A stretch of DNA of 64,000 nucleotides from Ruminococcus_G sp050944415 (GCA_050944415.1 JBMNRA010000001.1:62001-126000); one strand, 5' to 3'. Numbered from the stretch's first letter, positions 42,951 to 52,203 are shown. Notes: a model not told the origin generated them from the sequence alone. A program made the numbers and translations.

Positions 42951-44192
42951 TTACTGATCCAGTCCGTTGAAACTGGGATATGCACTCTCTCCATGCTGGG
43001 AAATATCCAATCCAAGCTGTTCTTCCTTTACTGTTACACGCAGAGGTGTAAAGATTCTCACCACTGCCACACAGATCAGCGTTCCCACAATGGCAACGGC
43101 AATGGTAATCACAATACCCGCAAGCTGTGCCAGGAACAGACGATAGTCTCCGAATACCAGACCATTCCATCTGGCTGCGCCGTTGATAGAACTCTGTCCA
43201 AAAAGTCCCGTGGCAATACCTCCCCAGATTCCGCCGATTCCGTGGCATCCAAAAGCGTCCAGCGCATCATCAATCTTCAGTTTTTTCTTCACAAGCGCTA
43301 CTCCAAAGTAGCAAATCGGGCTTACTAAAGCTCCGATAATGAAAGCTGACCAGATCGGTACAAATCCCGCTCCGGGAGTGATAGCAACCAGTCCCACAAC
43401 CAATCCGGTGGAGGCGCCCACCAGCGTAGGCTTCTTATTCTTGATCACATCAATAGCCATCCAGGACAGCAGCGCAGCCGCCGCGGAAATCGCAGAAGTC
43501 ATAAACGCGTGAGCTGCCAGTCCGTCAGCCTTCAGTGAGCTGCCCGCATTAAATCCGAACCATCCGAACCAGAGAAGACCTGCTCCCAGTACCACAAAAG
43601 GAACATTGTGGATACGGTATGTGGTATGCTCATAACCCCGGCGTCTTCCCAGAATAATAGCCAGAACCAGTGCGCTGATGCCGGAACTGATATGAACCAC
43701 GTTTCCTCCGGCAAAATCCACAGAACCGATAGCTGCCAGGAATCCGCCTTCGCCCCATACCATATGGGCCATAGGATAATATACAATCAGCGACCAGAGC
43801 GCAATAAAAATAAACAAAGCTTTAAATTTCATGCGGCCCACCAGAGATCCTGTAATCAAAGCCGGCGTAATCATGGCAAACATCATCTGAAATGCACAGA
43901 ATACCAGATGGGGAATAGAATCCGCGTAAGAGCCCGGCTCCATACCTACTCCATTCAGTGCAAACCATCGAAGATCTCCGATGATTCCACCGTGATTTCC
44001 GCCGAATGCCAAAGAATACCCGAAAAGCGTCCACATAACCACTGACAGACCCATAATAGCCACGCAGGCCATCATTGTATTGCAGACATTTTTTCTTCTT
44101 ACCAATCCTCCATAAAAGAATGCCAGTCCCGGCGTCATAAAGAACACCAGAGCAGAACAAATTATCATAAAAGCTGTGTCACCTGTATTCAT
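42951..44192 (-). CDS. amt: Ammonium transporter
   Basis: Amt/MEP/Rh channel of 413 aa with about 11 helices. The start MNTGDTAFMIICSALVFFMTPGLAFFYGG is diagnostic (shown here in part: TPGLAFFYGGL). Twin-His pore residues are in YPMAHMVWGEGG and AFGCHGIGGIWG. GGTAGG lies 8 nt before the ATG. A leader of 200 nt carries a terminator-type hairpin. Confidence 0.95.
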   Translation of the reverse strand: MNTGDTAFMIICSALVFFMTPGLAFFYGGLVRRKNVCNTMMACVAIMGLSVVMWTLFGYSLAFGGNHGGIIGDLRWFALNGVGMEPGSYADSIPHLVFCAFQMMFAMITPALITGSLVGRMKFKALFIFIALWSLIVYYPMAHMVWGEGGFLAAIGSVDFAGGNVVHISSGISALVLAIILGRRRGYEHTTYRIHNVPFVVLGAGLLWFGWFGFNAGSSLKADGLAAHAFMTSAISAAAALLSWMAIDVIKNKKPTLVGASTGLVVGLVAITPGAGFVPIWSAFIIGALVSPICYFGVALVKKKLKIDDALDAFGCHGIGGIWGGIATGLFGQSSINGAARWNGLVFGDYRLFLAQLAGIVITIAVAIVGTLICVAVVRIFTPLRVTVKEEQLGLDISQHGESAYPSFNGLDQ

Positions 44193-44257
44193 ACGTTTTC
44201 CTACCCTTCCTGATTATTTTCTGAAGACCGGTTCTTCAGAGCATATCTTCCATGGAA

Positions 44258-44315
44258 ACAAAAAAGGCGTCTGAAATATTAAAATACTTCAGACACCTTT
44301 GTCTTGATCTAAGAC
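44258..44315 (-). promoter_or_regulatory. Attenuator in the amt leader
   Basis: On the minus strand, AAAGGTGTCTGAA pairs with TTCAGACGCCTTT (44263-44300) and a TTTTTTG tail follows: an intrinsic terminator 66 nt before the amt start codon. Upstream, GTCTT-AGATC-AAGAC (44301-44315) forms a hairpin, and AGAC-AAAGGT-GTCT (44291-44304) an alternative 4-bp stem whose hexaloop has A first and G fourth, the rule for ANTAR-bound RNAs. ANTAR proteins control amt and gln genes in Firmicutes, but only one such loop is found. Confidence 0.6.
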
Positions 44316-44391
44316 TAACACATTTTGGACTTCAGCACAAGTAAAAATAATTTCTTATTTCCAACAAAATTTCGGTAAATTGACGAATTTT

Positions 44392-44589
44392 TATTACTAT
44401 TCACAGCCGCCTCAGAATCAGCAGTGGGTGTATCATGCTTGCATGTAAACATTCACTGCTGATTCTGAGGCAGGACTGTGAAGCAGTCACGCCACCCACA
44501 TAAGCAGTCTTAGCTCCGTAAGGAGCAGAACTGAAGCCTCGAAGAGGCGACGACTGCGCATGTGAGCGGCGTAGCTGTGAATAGTAATA
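44392..44589. mobile_element. 198-bp structured element with terminal inverted repeats (MITE-like)
   Basis: Ends are the 16-bp inverted repeats TATTACTATTCACAGC and its complement (44392-44407, 44574-44589). Both sides are flanked by AATTTT (44386-44391, 44590-44595), a possible 6-bp target duplication. Inside: a perfect 18-bp hairpin (44409-44426/44454-44471), a small GACTG/CAGTC hairpin (44474-44488), and an imperfect stem 44490-44509/44552-44571 enclosing GCTCC-GTAA-GGAGC and GCCTC-GAA-GAGGC. No ORF. It begins right after the stop codon of the ABC permease. It may be a non-autonomous transposable element or a structured RNA. Confidence 0.7.
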
Positions 44590-44594
44590 AATTT

Positions 44595-46694
44595 TTAAAT
44601 TCCCTCAATCATCTCCGCCCGCTTTCTGGAGTATCGATATACCATATACAAGACAACTGCCACCAGAAGAATAATCCCCAGAAGAATAATCAGCGCCTGT
44701 ACTTCCGTACCTGAAAGTCTTCCGTCATTAAACAGATCCATGGCAAGGGAAAACAGGAATCCCAGTCCGCATCCAAGCGCCGCCGGATACTGAAAAATTC
44801 TGGCCAGCTGTTTTTTCAGCACCATTCTCTGATACTTTTTATCCGCTCCCAGTTTTCTCAGACTTTCAAAGAGCTCTTTATTATCGGAAGCCACCGAGAT
44901 GCTTCTGACATAAGACATAATGCTGATGGCGGCCAGAGAAATCAGACAGATATAAAGACTGAGCATTACATAAACACTGATCAGCTGCATTCTGTCTTGT
45001 ACGGTAATAATATTAAATGAAGGAGCAAACTTCCAGTCCCCCAGCAACATGTTATTGTCCATAGTCATATCAATTCTATCGCCGTACATATAAGGCTCAC
45101 CCGCTTCATCCGCCATTTTCTGTTCCCAGATATTCCAGTATCCCAGATGATTGGAAAGATCTGTAGCATGATCCACATACTGGCTTAAAAGATCCATGGC
45201 AAAATCATAGGAGTTTTCCACATCAGACACATTAAAGAAAACCATCTGTTCCATATATTCCCGGCTGATCCCGGCCGTCATTGTCTGATAATCCTCATTA
45301 CTGAGCACATAGGCAAAGGGTTCGCTCATAGATGCCAGAACGTCACACTCCAGTTGCCCTCCAAACTTCACATTCCAGGATTCTCCCGTATCCGGATTCG
45401 TCACTTCTTTCAGCCCGTCCACATAATCAAAGGCTTCCCGGTAATCCGCAGGGGTGACCGTCTGATACGTCCCCGGTTTTACGGATACATTCTGCCCGGA
45501 AATCACCTGGTAGTCCGACGCGGAAACAAAAAGGGCTGTTCGCTCTCTGTCCTTATATACTTCCAGATATCTTGTTCCTTCTTCGTTAAAATCACGGGCG
45601 TCATAAGAAATCACCAGATTCGCCCCTTCATTTTCGGAATAGTCTTCCACTTCCTGCCCATACCTGCCGGCCGTCTTTACGATATCTTCTTTTTTAATCT
45701 GATCCTCCAGAACCGGATAATGCATGGAGAATGTTTTTCCCGTGGCAGCATTCAGAATATCCGGCGCCAGAGAGTACTGCATACCGTAAAAAGCAGAAAA
45801 GCAGCAGGCGAACAGAAGCAGAACGGACACACACATGTTTCTCGTGGCAGCTCTGGCACTGAAACGCATAAGACTGATGGACACCAGATTTTTGTAGTAC
45901 TTTTTCTTGTTTTTCTTCACCCTGCTTTGAGCCACAATAGACAGAAGAATCAGATAGATTCCCACAACAGAAAGCAGATATACCAGATTGACAATACCCG
46001 GCAGACTGATATCCAGCACTCTGGCAAAAAACTGGGGAAGACCGCTTCCCAGCAGAATGCCCGCCACAGTCAGAATCACTCCTGCAGGAAAGGTCCAGCT
46101 GCCGATCTCTCTTACCATCTCTGATTTCTGTTGGGTGCGCAGTATTTCCATGATGTCCGACCGGCTGACAAACCTGCGTCCTGCCAGTCCCAGAGCCAGA
46201 GCCAGTACAACGCTGAAGAGAATTCCCGAAAGAAATCCGCCCCCACCGAAACGGTAGGTCATCTGCTCATTGGAAATAATAAACAGTTCAAAAATTTTCC
46301 AGATTATCCAGGAAACCGGCACCGCCGCCGCCAGTCCCAGAAGACATGATAGAGCGGTCACCGCGGAAAGTTCACCAAAAAGAAGCTTTTTCAGTTCCTT
46401 TTTCGGAAGTCCCAGCGCCATCATGATACCGTATTCCCTGGATTTATGCCGGAAAAACAGGCCGGAAGCGTAAACGGTAAAAATAAAACATCCCACCGCC
46501 GTCACACCAATCAAAAGGCTGGCCATTTTACGGGTATCTCCTCCTTCCGGCAGAAAATTCTGTACAGTTGGACCATAGTACATCAGTGTAAAAGATGTAA
46601 TGAGAAGAACAGAAAGGAAAATACAGAATCCCAGAAGCAGATACTGACCCTTACTGTTTTGCCTCAGCTTCCTGTAAATCTTACTCAGCTTCAT
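44595..46694 (-). CDS. ABC transporter permease, FtsX/BceB type
   Basis: Membrane subunit of about 699 aa: an N-terminal helix and block of helices with FRHKSREYGIMMALGLPKKEL (FtsX-type loop), a large external region (about 330-570), and C-terminal helices. BceB-type permeases confer resistance to, or sense, peptide antibiotics, or export peptides. The ATG at 46694 with GGGAGG 8 nt upstream is chosen over an earlier in-frame start inside the ATPase gene. It overlaps the ATPase by 14 nt. Confidence 0.9.
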   Translation of the reverse strand: MKLSKIYRKLRQNSKGQYLLLGFCIFLSVLLITSFTLMYYGPTVQNFLPEGGDTRKMASLLIGVTAVGCFIFTVYASGLFFRHKSREYGIMMALGLPKKELKKLLFGELSAVTALSCLLGLAAAVPVSWIIWKIFELFIISNEQMTYRFGGGGFLSGILFSVVLALALGLAGRRFVSRSDIMEILRTQQKSEMVREIGSWTFPAGVILTVAGILLGSGLPQFFARVLDISLPGIVNLVYLLSVVGIYLILLSIVAQSRVKKNKKKYYKNLVSISLMRFSARAATRNMCVSVLLLFACCFSAFYGMQYSLAPDILNAATGKTFSMHYPVLEDQIKKEDIVKTAGRYGQEVEDYSENEGANLVISYDARDFNEEGTRYLEVYKDRERTALFVSASDYQVISGQNVSVKPGTYQTVTPADYREAFDYVDGLKEVTNPDTGESWNVKFGGQLECDVLASMSEPFAYVLSNEDYQTMTAGISREYMEQMVFFNVSDVENSYDFAMDLLSQYVDHATDLSNHLGYWNIWEQKMADEAGEPYMYGDRIDMTMDNNMLLGDWKFAPSFNIITVQDRMQLISVYVMLSLYICLISLAAISIMSYVRSISVASDNKELFESLRKLGADKKYQRMVLKKQLARIFQYPAALGCGLGFLFSLAMDLFNDGRLSGTEVQALIILLGIILLVAVVLYMVYRYSRKRAEMIEGI

Positions 46695-47436
46695 CACCGT
46701 CACCTCCCAGTCTGCGCAGAACATCCAGAAGTTTATCCATAAACTCTCTTCTGTCTCCTTTTTTTATGATCTCCTGATGAATTCTTCCGTCCTTTAACAC
46801 AATAACCCGGTCGCAGAAAGACGCAGCATAGCTGTCATGAGTTACCATGAAAATCGTAGCGCCCACCTGTTTTCTGGCCTGAAGAAATGCGTCAATCACT
46901 GCTTTTGCCGACTTACTGTCCAGATTACCGGTAGGTTCATCCGCCAGTATTACGTAAGGATTGTTCATCAACGCCCGCGCCACTGCCGTTCTCTGTTTTT
47001 CTCCTCCGGAAATCTGTGCCGGATATTTGTCCATAATCCTGTCAATGCCGAACATCTGACAGAATTTTTCAGATTTAGTTTCCATCTGCGCGACAGGTTT
47101 TCCGGCAATAATCTGGGGCAGACATATATTTTCCCGGACCGTCAGACCATCCAGCAGCATAAAATCCTGGAAGACAAACCCCAATCTCTGATTCCTGACC
47201 TTGGCCAGTTTTTTCTCATCCAGGCTGGATATATCCTGATCTCCCAGACGGATGGAACCGCTGTCATGGGGAATGAAACAGGAGATACAGTTTAAAAGTG
47301 TGGTTTTTCCGCTTCCTGACGGCCCCATCACCGCCACAAATTCTCCCTTTTTCACTTCCAGCGATATATTTTTCAGTACTGGATACGTATTCACACCGTT
47401 TGTATAGCTTTTATTCAGATCTTTCACCTGTAACAT
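46681..47436 (-). CDS. ABC transporter ATPase (BceA/LolD-like)
   Basis: ATPase of 251 aa with Walker A GPSGSGKTT, signature QISGGEKQRTAVARA, Walker B VILADEPTGNLD and His in FMVTHDSYAA. The QISGGEKQR signature with TGNLD is typical of BceA/YxdL-type transporters. Divergent from the LytTR regulator. AGGAGG lies 7 nt before the ATG. The promoter has TATAAT at 47466-47471 but no -35, consistent with activation from the repeats at 47504-47535. Confidence 0.95.
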   Translation of the reverse strand: MLQVKDLNKSYTNGVNTYPVLKNISLEVKKGEFVAVMGPSGSGKTTLLNCISCFIPHDSGSIRLGDQDISSLDEKKLAKVRNQRLGFVFQDFMLLDGLTVRENICLPQIIAGKPVAQMETKSEKFCQMFGIDRIMDKYPAQISGGEKQRTAVARALMNNPYVILADEPTGNLDSKSAKAVIDAFLQARKQVGATIFMVTHDSYAASFCDRVIVLKDGRIHQEIIKKGDRREFMDKLLDVLRRLGGDGDEAE

Positions 47437-47503
47437 TTCATTTCCTCCTCATTTTTGATAAATAAATTATATAAAAGCGGAAGAAATGATTCCCGGAAGC
47501 AAA

Positions 47504-47535
47504 TGTCATCTTTGACATGGATTTTGTCATCTTTG
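47504..47535. promoter_or_regulatory. LytTR-type direct repeats between ABC and regulator genes
   Basis: TGTCATCTTTG occurs at 47504-47514 and 47525-47535, exactly 21 bp apart. LytTR regulators bind two 9-bp direct repeats with a 12-bp gap. The site overlaps the -35 of the regulator operon and lies about 10 bp upstream of the missing -35 of the ABC promoter. Confidence 0.65.
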
Positions 47536-47541
47536 TATGAT
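47512..47541 (+). promoter_or_regulatory. Promoter of the LytTR regulator operon
   Basis: TTGACA (47512-47517), 18-nt spacer, TATGAT (47536-47541). The start codon follows 26 nt later with GGAGG 10 nt upstream. Confidence 0.75.
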
Positions 47542-47567
47542 AGTATAGTAGCGGAGGAAATAAGATT

Positions 47568-48269
47568 ATGAAAATTGCCATTTGTGACGATGAGAAAAAC
47601 CTGCGACGTAATCTGCGCCGACTGGTGGAAATTCACCTGGAATTGAAGGGGCTTTCTTTTTCCATCACCGAATATGAATCCGGCGAGAGACTGCTGGCTG
47701 ACCCCCGATCATCTGACATCGACATCCTGTTTCTGGATATCGAAATGCCGGGAAAGGGCGGCATGGAAACTGCCGGTCTGCTGCGCGCAGCCGGCAGAAA
47801 AATGCTGATCATATTCATCACCGCCTATCCCGATTATGTATTTCAGGGATATGAAGTGCAGGCTTTCCATTATATATTAAAACCCTATCGTGAAAAGAAG
47901 ATCAAAGAGGTGCTGGACAAGGCATTAGAAAACCTGGAAGCCAGAACGGAGCAGTATTATGACATTGAACAGAAAGCCGGCGTGATACGTCTTACCTTAA
48001 ATCAGATTACCTGCTTTTTCAGTGACAGAAGAAGTATCTGCGCCATTGACATCTCGGGAAAAAATACGGTTTTCTATGGAAAACTGGATGAACTGGAGGC
48101 TGAAATGCCGGGATATTTTCAGAGAGTTCACAACCGTTATCTGGTCAATATGAACTATGTCTCCCGTGTGGAGGGAAACCGCTGCGTCTGCGGCCACGAT
48201 GAAATTCCCGTAAGCCGCACCTATAAACAGAAACTGTCTGCGGCATTCGCGCAGATGATGCTGCAGTAA
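47568..48269 (+). CDS. LytTR-family response regulator (AgrA-like)
   Basis: A 233-aa regulator. The receiver starts MKIAICDDEKNLRRNL and has the phospho-acceptor Asp in ILFLDIEMPGKGGME. The C-terminal LytTR DNA-binding domain has the FYGKLDELEAEMPGYFQRVHNRYLVN stretch (shown in part: RVHNRYLVNMNYVSRV). It is followed by its kinase after 11 nt. The LytTR repeats in the divergent promoter region are its likely targets. Confidence 0.93.
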   Translation: MKIAICDDEKNLRRNLRRLVEIHLELKGLSFSITEYESGERLLADPRSSDIDILFLDIEMPGKGGMETAGLLRAAGRKMLIIFITAYPDYVFQGYEVQAFHYILKPYREKKIKEVLDKALENLEARTEQYYDIEQKAGVIRLTLNQITCFFSDRRSICAIDISGKNTVFYGKLDELEAEMPGYFQRVHNRYLVNMNYVSRVEGNRCVCGHDEIPVSRTYKQKLSAAFAQMMLQ

Positions 48270-48280
48270 AGGAGAGCGAT

Positions 48281-49570
48281 ATGAACGCAAATTTTATTCC
48301 CACCATATTCAGCATTCTGGGCGATATTATGAATCTGACTGCCGGATACTTTCTGATGAAATCCCTGGACTGCTGTCTGAAAAGAAGGAAAAGCAGACTG
48401 CTGTTTCTTCTGGGGCTTATCGGTTATGCGACGGTAGCTTCCATTATCGTCTACCCTCAGGATATGTGGAACATCACCATTATCGTACCCATATTCCTTC
48501 TTTTGAACTTTGCTTTATATAAGGGCAGATGGACTGTCAAAATTTCACTGGTTCTGATCCTTTTGCCCATATCCTGCGCCATAAACTTTCTGGAAAGGGA
48601 TATCGGCTCCCATATTTTTTTCCTGTTTTTTACAAGCGAAAATTTAATGGCAAACACCGTGATTTCCACCCTTTCTTTTCTCCCGGTCGTCTTCTTCTGG
48701 GCGCTTTTCTATTTCTTTTTCGGAAAATTTTTCCGAAAAATTTACGATACCTTTACTGACCGGACCTGGGTTATCATCGATATTGTATGCGCCGCTTCTT
48801 TTGTGGGGATTTTCAGCTGCATCTATCTGTCGCCATTTTTTGCTTCCCAGGCTGTCTGGCCCTGTATGGTCGCATGCATCGCGACCAATATGGGAATTAT
48901 CCGTCTGGCCGCCTATCTGGCTGACGGAATTTTCGCTGATATGGAACGGAAAAACCTGCAGCTGCAGAAAAATTATTACGAAGAACTGGAACGCAATCAG
49001 AATCAGATCCGGAAATTCCGTCATGACATGAATAACCACCTGTCTGTCATCAGCCAGTTTCTGCAGAAAAAAGATATTCCCAACGCCCTGACTTATTTTG
49101 AAAAAATGGCAGGCAGCATACAGAGCGCCAACCGGAAATTCTGTGAAAACAGTGTGGTGAACGCGGTATTAAACTCTAAATACCAGAGAATGACGGAATA
49201 CGGCATCGATGTTTTTTTCAATATCAGCATTGACAACATGGTACTGATCGACGATGTCAGTCTCTGCACCATATTTGCCAACACACTGGATAACGCCATC
49301 GAAGCCTGCCGGAAAATCAGTCAGCCGGATAAACGGTGGCTCCGTCTGAAATGCCGCTATACAGAAAACGGATATTTCAGTTTTGAGCTGGAAAATTCCA
49401 AAGAAAATAAAATTACAATGCAGAAAGGTAAATATATTTCAGATAAAGAAGACAAACGGATTCACGGAATCGGAATCTCCTCAGTAAAAGAAGTGACAGA
49501 CAGATATGAAGGAACCCTGGACATTTCTCATGACCAGAATTCCTTCAAAGTGGTTATATTGATCGGATAA
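48281..49570 (+). CDS. Sensor histidine kinase (AgrC-like, GHKL ATPase)
   Basis: Membrane kinase of 429 aa. Six or so N-terminal helices (residues 1-210) act as a membrane sensor, then the phospho-acceptor His in KFRHDMNNHLSVISQF, then a GHKL ATPase domain with NTLDNAIEACRKI and HGIGISSVKEV. Such kinases (AgrC, ComD, BlpH) sense peptides. No peptide-precursor gene is seen nearby, so the signal is unknown. Its stop is 4 nt from the convergent permease stop, with no terminator between. Confidence 0.92.
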   Translation: MNANFIPTIFSILGDIMNLTAGYFLMKSLDCCLKRRKSRLLFLLGLIGYATVASIIVYPQDMWNITIIVPIFLLLNFALYKGRWTVKISLVLILLPISCAINFLERDIGSHIFFLFFTSENLMANTVISTLSFLPVVFFWALFYFFFGKFFRKIYDTFTDRTWVIIDIVCAASFVGIFSCIYLSPFFASQAVWPCMVACIATNMGIIRLAAYLADGIFADMERKNLQLQKNYYEELERNQNQIRKFRHDMNNHLSVISQFLQKKDIPNALTYFEKMAGSIQSANRKFCENSVVNAVLNSKYQRMTEYGIDVFFNISIDNMVLIDDVSLCTIFANTLDNAIEACRKISQPDKRWLRLKCRYTENGYFSFELENSKENKITMQKGKYISDKEDKRIHGIGISSVKEVTDRYEGTLDISHDQNSFKVVILIG

Positions 49571-49574
49571 TGAT

Positions 49575-50678
49575 TTATCCTTTCTTTTTATTGGATGTGG
49601 CGTCGATGACCACTGCTGCCAGAATGATCAGGCCTTTGAAAATCAGCTGCATATTGGAAGATACATTCAGCAGTGAAAGCATATTGTTGAGAACACCGAT
49701 CAGCAGTACGCCGATGATAGTTCCTGTCAGTTTTCCGCTTCCTCCTGACATGCTGGTTCCGCCGATGACTACCGCCGCAATGGCGTCCAGTTCATAGTTA
49801 GTGCCAATCAGAGGAGATCCGGTTCCCAGGCGGCCTGCCGTCATAATGCCTCCCAGTGCGGCCATCAGAGTACAAAGCAAATAGCTTAAAATTACGACTT
49901 TATTTACATTGATGCCGGAAAGTCTGGCTGCTACAATATTGCCGCCGCTGGCATATACATTCTTGCCGAATACAGTGGAGCCAAGCACAAAGATAAAAAC
50001 AAACAGCAGCACAGCCATAATGGTTACCAGAATGGAAAGTCCATTCACCTGGCTGGTAATGTAAGCGGCATATCCAATGATAGCCAGTCCCAGAATCCGG
50101 AAAACAATACCTTTTTTCTTCTTTTTTAGGTCTCTGATCATGGTATACACAATATATACCGCCATCAGTATAAAGATTACAGCACATACCGGAAATGGAA
50201 CATTACCGCTGCCCAGTACGGTAACCGCATCGTTGCTGATGGAAATTGCCGTACTTCCGGTTACCGTCAACGCGACACCCTTACAAATGGTCTGGCCTGC
50301 CAGAGTTACGATGAAGGCCGGAATTCCCAGTCGTGTAATAAACCATCCGTACACTCCGCCCAAAGCACAGCCAAACAGAAGTACGATAATCACCGACGGT
50401 ATAAAGCCCGCTACCGGTATCAGATAGGCAAAAATAACTCCTGTCAGCGCCACAACGGCGCCGGGAGAAAGATCAATACCTCCCAGAAGGATAACAAACT
50501 GCATACCTATGGCCAGAACGCCCTGAACCGCAATCTGCTTTGCCACATTCATAATGTTAATGGGATATAAAAAAGTGCTGCTGAGTACTGCTGAAACAAT
50601 CAGCAGAATAATCAATCCAATACCTGAGGCATAATTCTGCCATTTAAATTTATTCTCTTTCGCTGCTGTTTTATCCAT
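49575..50678 (-). CDS. Sugar ABC importer permease (CUT2, MglC/RbsC-like)
   Basis: Permease of 367 aa with about ten helices. The CUT2 stretch GGIDLSPGAVVALTGV and the C-terminal GGTSMSGGSGKLTGTIIG are diagnostic. It is the last gene of a complete importer (binding protein 52291-53334, ATPase 50671-52203), whose ATPase it overlaps by 8 nt. Galactose or a related sugar is possible, but the sugar is not fixed by sequence alone. Confidence 0.92.
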   Translation of the reverse strand: MDKTAAKENKFKWQNYASGIGLIILLIVSAVLSSTFLYPINIMNVAKQIAVQGVLAIGMQFVILLGGIDLSPGAVVALTGVIFAYLIPVAGFIPSVIIVLLFGCALGGVYGWFITRLGIPAFIVTLAGQTICKGVALTVTGSTAISISNDAVTVLGSGNVPFPVCAVIFILMAVYIVYTMIRDLKKKKKGIVFRILGLAIIGYAAYITSQVNGLSILVTIMAVLLFVFIFVLGSTVFGKNVYASGGNIVAARLSGINVNKVVILSYLLCTLMAALGGIMTAGRLGTGSPLIGTNYELDAIAAVVIGGTSMSGGSGKLTGTIIGVLLIGVLNNMLSLLNVSSNMQLIFKGLIILAAVVIDATSNKKKG

Positions 50679-52203
50679 GACTTCTTCCCTCCATTGCGTA
50701 CCTTACTAATAATTCTTCTGTAGCTTCGCGGCTTGATATTTCTCCCGCAATCTGCCCTTCCCTCATTACCAGAACCCGATCACTGATCCCCAGAACTTCC
50801 GGTATTTCCGATGAAACGACGATGATTCCCACGCCGGCGTCCGCCAGCTCCTGCAGGATGTAATAGATTTCCTTTTTCGCTCCCACGTCAATTCCCCGGG
50901 TCGGTTCATCCAGAATCAGAATCCTTGGATTGGTCAGAAGCCATTTGCTCAAAACTACCTTCTGCTGATTTCCTCCGGACAGGCTGCTGACTGCCGCGTC
51001 CAGGCTGCTGAGCTTTATTTTCAGTTTCTCCACCATTGACTCCGCCGCTTCTTCTTCTTTTTCAAAATCTCTCCTGAAATGTTTCCATGCATATTTTCTC
51101 AAAGAAGCCAGTACAATATTGTCCTGAATACTGTGGATGGTAACCAGTCCGGAATTTCTCCGGTCCTCTGTCAGAAGGCCGATTCCTTCCCGGATGGCAT
51201 CCTGGGTCGAATGAATATTTACTTCTTTTCCGTCTATCAGTATTTTCCCCGTACTGGGTATATAATCTCCTTCAAAGACAGAAGTAACCAGTTCCGTACG
51301 CCCGGCTCCCACCAGACCGTAGATTCCGAGGATTTCCCCGGGCCTTAAAGAAAGATTGGCGTCCTTTACGATTTTCTTATCGCTTCCTTTTTCCGCGTAG
51401 ACGTTCCAGTCTTTGATTTCCAAAACAGGTTTTTTCTCTTTATACTCCATGCTGGTTTTGGGCGCGTACATATCTTTCAATTCACGCCCGATCATCCAGC
51501 TGATCAGCGTATCCTTGGTAACTTCTGTGGTCTTTCCTTCATTTACATATTTCCCGTCTTTTAATATTGCCACCCGGTCGCAGATTTCATAAATTTCGTC
51601 CATTTTGTGAGTTACATAAATCATGGTTATGTTTTCTTTTTTCAGTCTCCTCATAACTTCAAACAGCGTTTGCACTTCGCTGCTGGTAAGGGAGCTGGTG
51701 GCTTCGTCAAAGATAATGGTATGCGGATTTCTGGAAATGGCTTTGGCAATTTCCACCATCTGCTGCATGCTGATGGACAGTTCTTTTAATTTTACATCAG
51801 GATCAATCTCCACTCCCAGACGCTCCATGGCGTCACGGGCCGTTTTTTCCATGGCCGCCACATCAACCTTTCCCCTTTTATTGGGCATATTTCCCAGACT
51901 GATATTTTCTGCTACTGTCATATCTCTGACCAGGTTCAGTTCCTGATGTACCATCACAACACCGGATTTTTCAGCATCCAGTGTATTGGCAAACCGTACT
52001 TCTTTTCCTTCCAGTTTGATAGTTCCTTCGTAAGTACCATAGGGATACACCCCCACAAAAACTTTACCCAATGTGGATTTCCCGGCGCCGTTCTCTCCGC
52101 ACAACGCCACAATATCACCTCTGTTTATTTTCAGGCTGACAGAATCAAGCGCTACAGTGCCGGGAAACTTTTTTGTAATATTTTCAAATTCGATAAACGA
52201 CAT
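50671..52203 (-). CDS. Sugar ABC importer ATPase (CUT2, two nucleotide-binding halves)
   Basis: Tandem ATPase of 510 aa, RbsA/MglA-like. First half: Walker A GENGAGKST, signature LSISMQQMVEIAKA, Walker B IIFDEAT. Second half: Walker A-like GLVGAGRTEL, signature LSGGNQQKVVLSKW, Walker B ILILDEPT. The second Walker A having Arg for Lys is normal in this family, so this is an active enzyme. The ATG at 52203 is used because earlier in-frame starts lie in the upstream gap; GGAAAGGA precedes it by 10 nt. It is an intact counterpart to the degenerate protein at 56566-58029. Confidence 0.94.
   Translation of the reverse strand: MSFIEFENITKKFPGTVALDSVSLKINRGDIVALCGENGAGKSTLGKVFVGVYPYGTYEGTIKLEGKEVRFANTLDAEKSGVVMVHQELNLVRDMTVAENISLGNMPNKRGKVDVAAMEKTARDAMERLGVEIDPDVKLKELSISMQQMVEIAKAISRNPHTIIFDEATSSLTSSEVQTLFEVMRRLKKENITMIYVTHKMDEIYEICDRVAILKDGKYVNEGKTTEVTKDTLISWMIGRELKDMYAPKTSMEYKEKKPVLEIKDWNVYAEKGSDKKIVKDANLSLRPGEILGIYGLVGAGRTELVTSVFEGDYIPSTGKILIDGKEVNIHSTQDAIREGIGLLTEDRRNSGLVTIHSIQDNIVLASLRKYAWKHFRRDFEKEEEAAESMVEKLKIKLSSLDAAVSSLSGGNQQKVVLSKWLLTNPRILILDEPTRGIDVGAKKEIYYILQELADAGVGIIVVSSEIPEVLGISDRVLVMREGQIAGEISSREATEELLVRYAMEGRSHG

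Noticed and set aside
44392..44589. Treating the structured element as a simple bidirectional terminator
   Set aside because: It is 198 bp with several nested hairpins, lacks T-runs next to its main stems, and has flanking direct repeats.
44574..44591. Extending the terminal inverted repeat to 18 bp
   Set aside because: The two extra A/T pairs can be explained by the AATTTT flanking duplication, so 16 bp is the safer limit.
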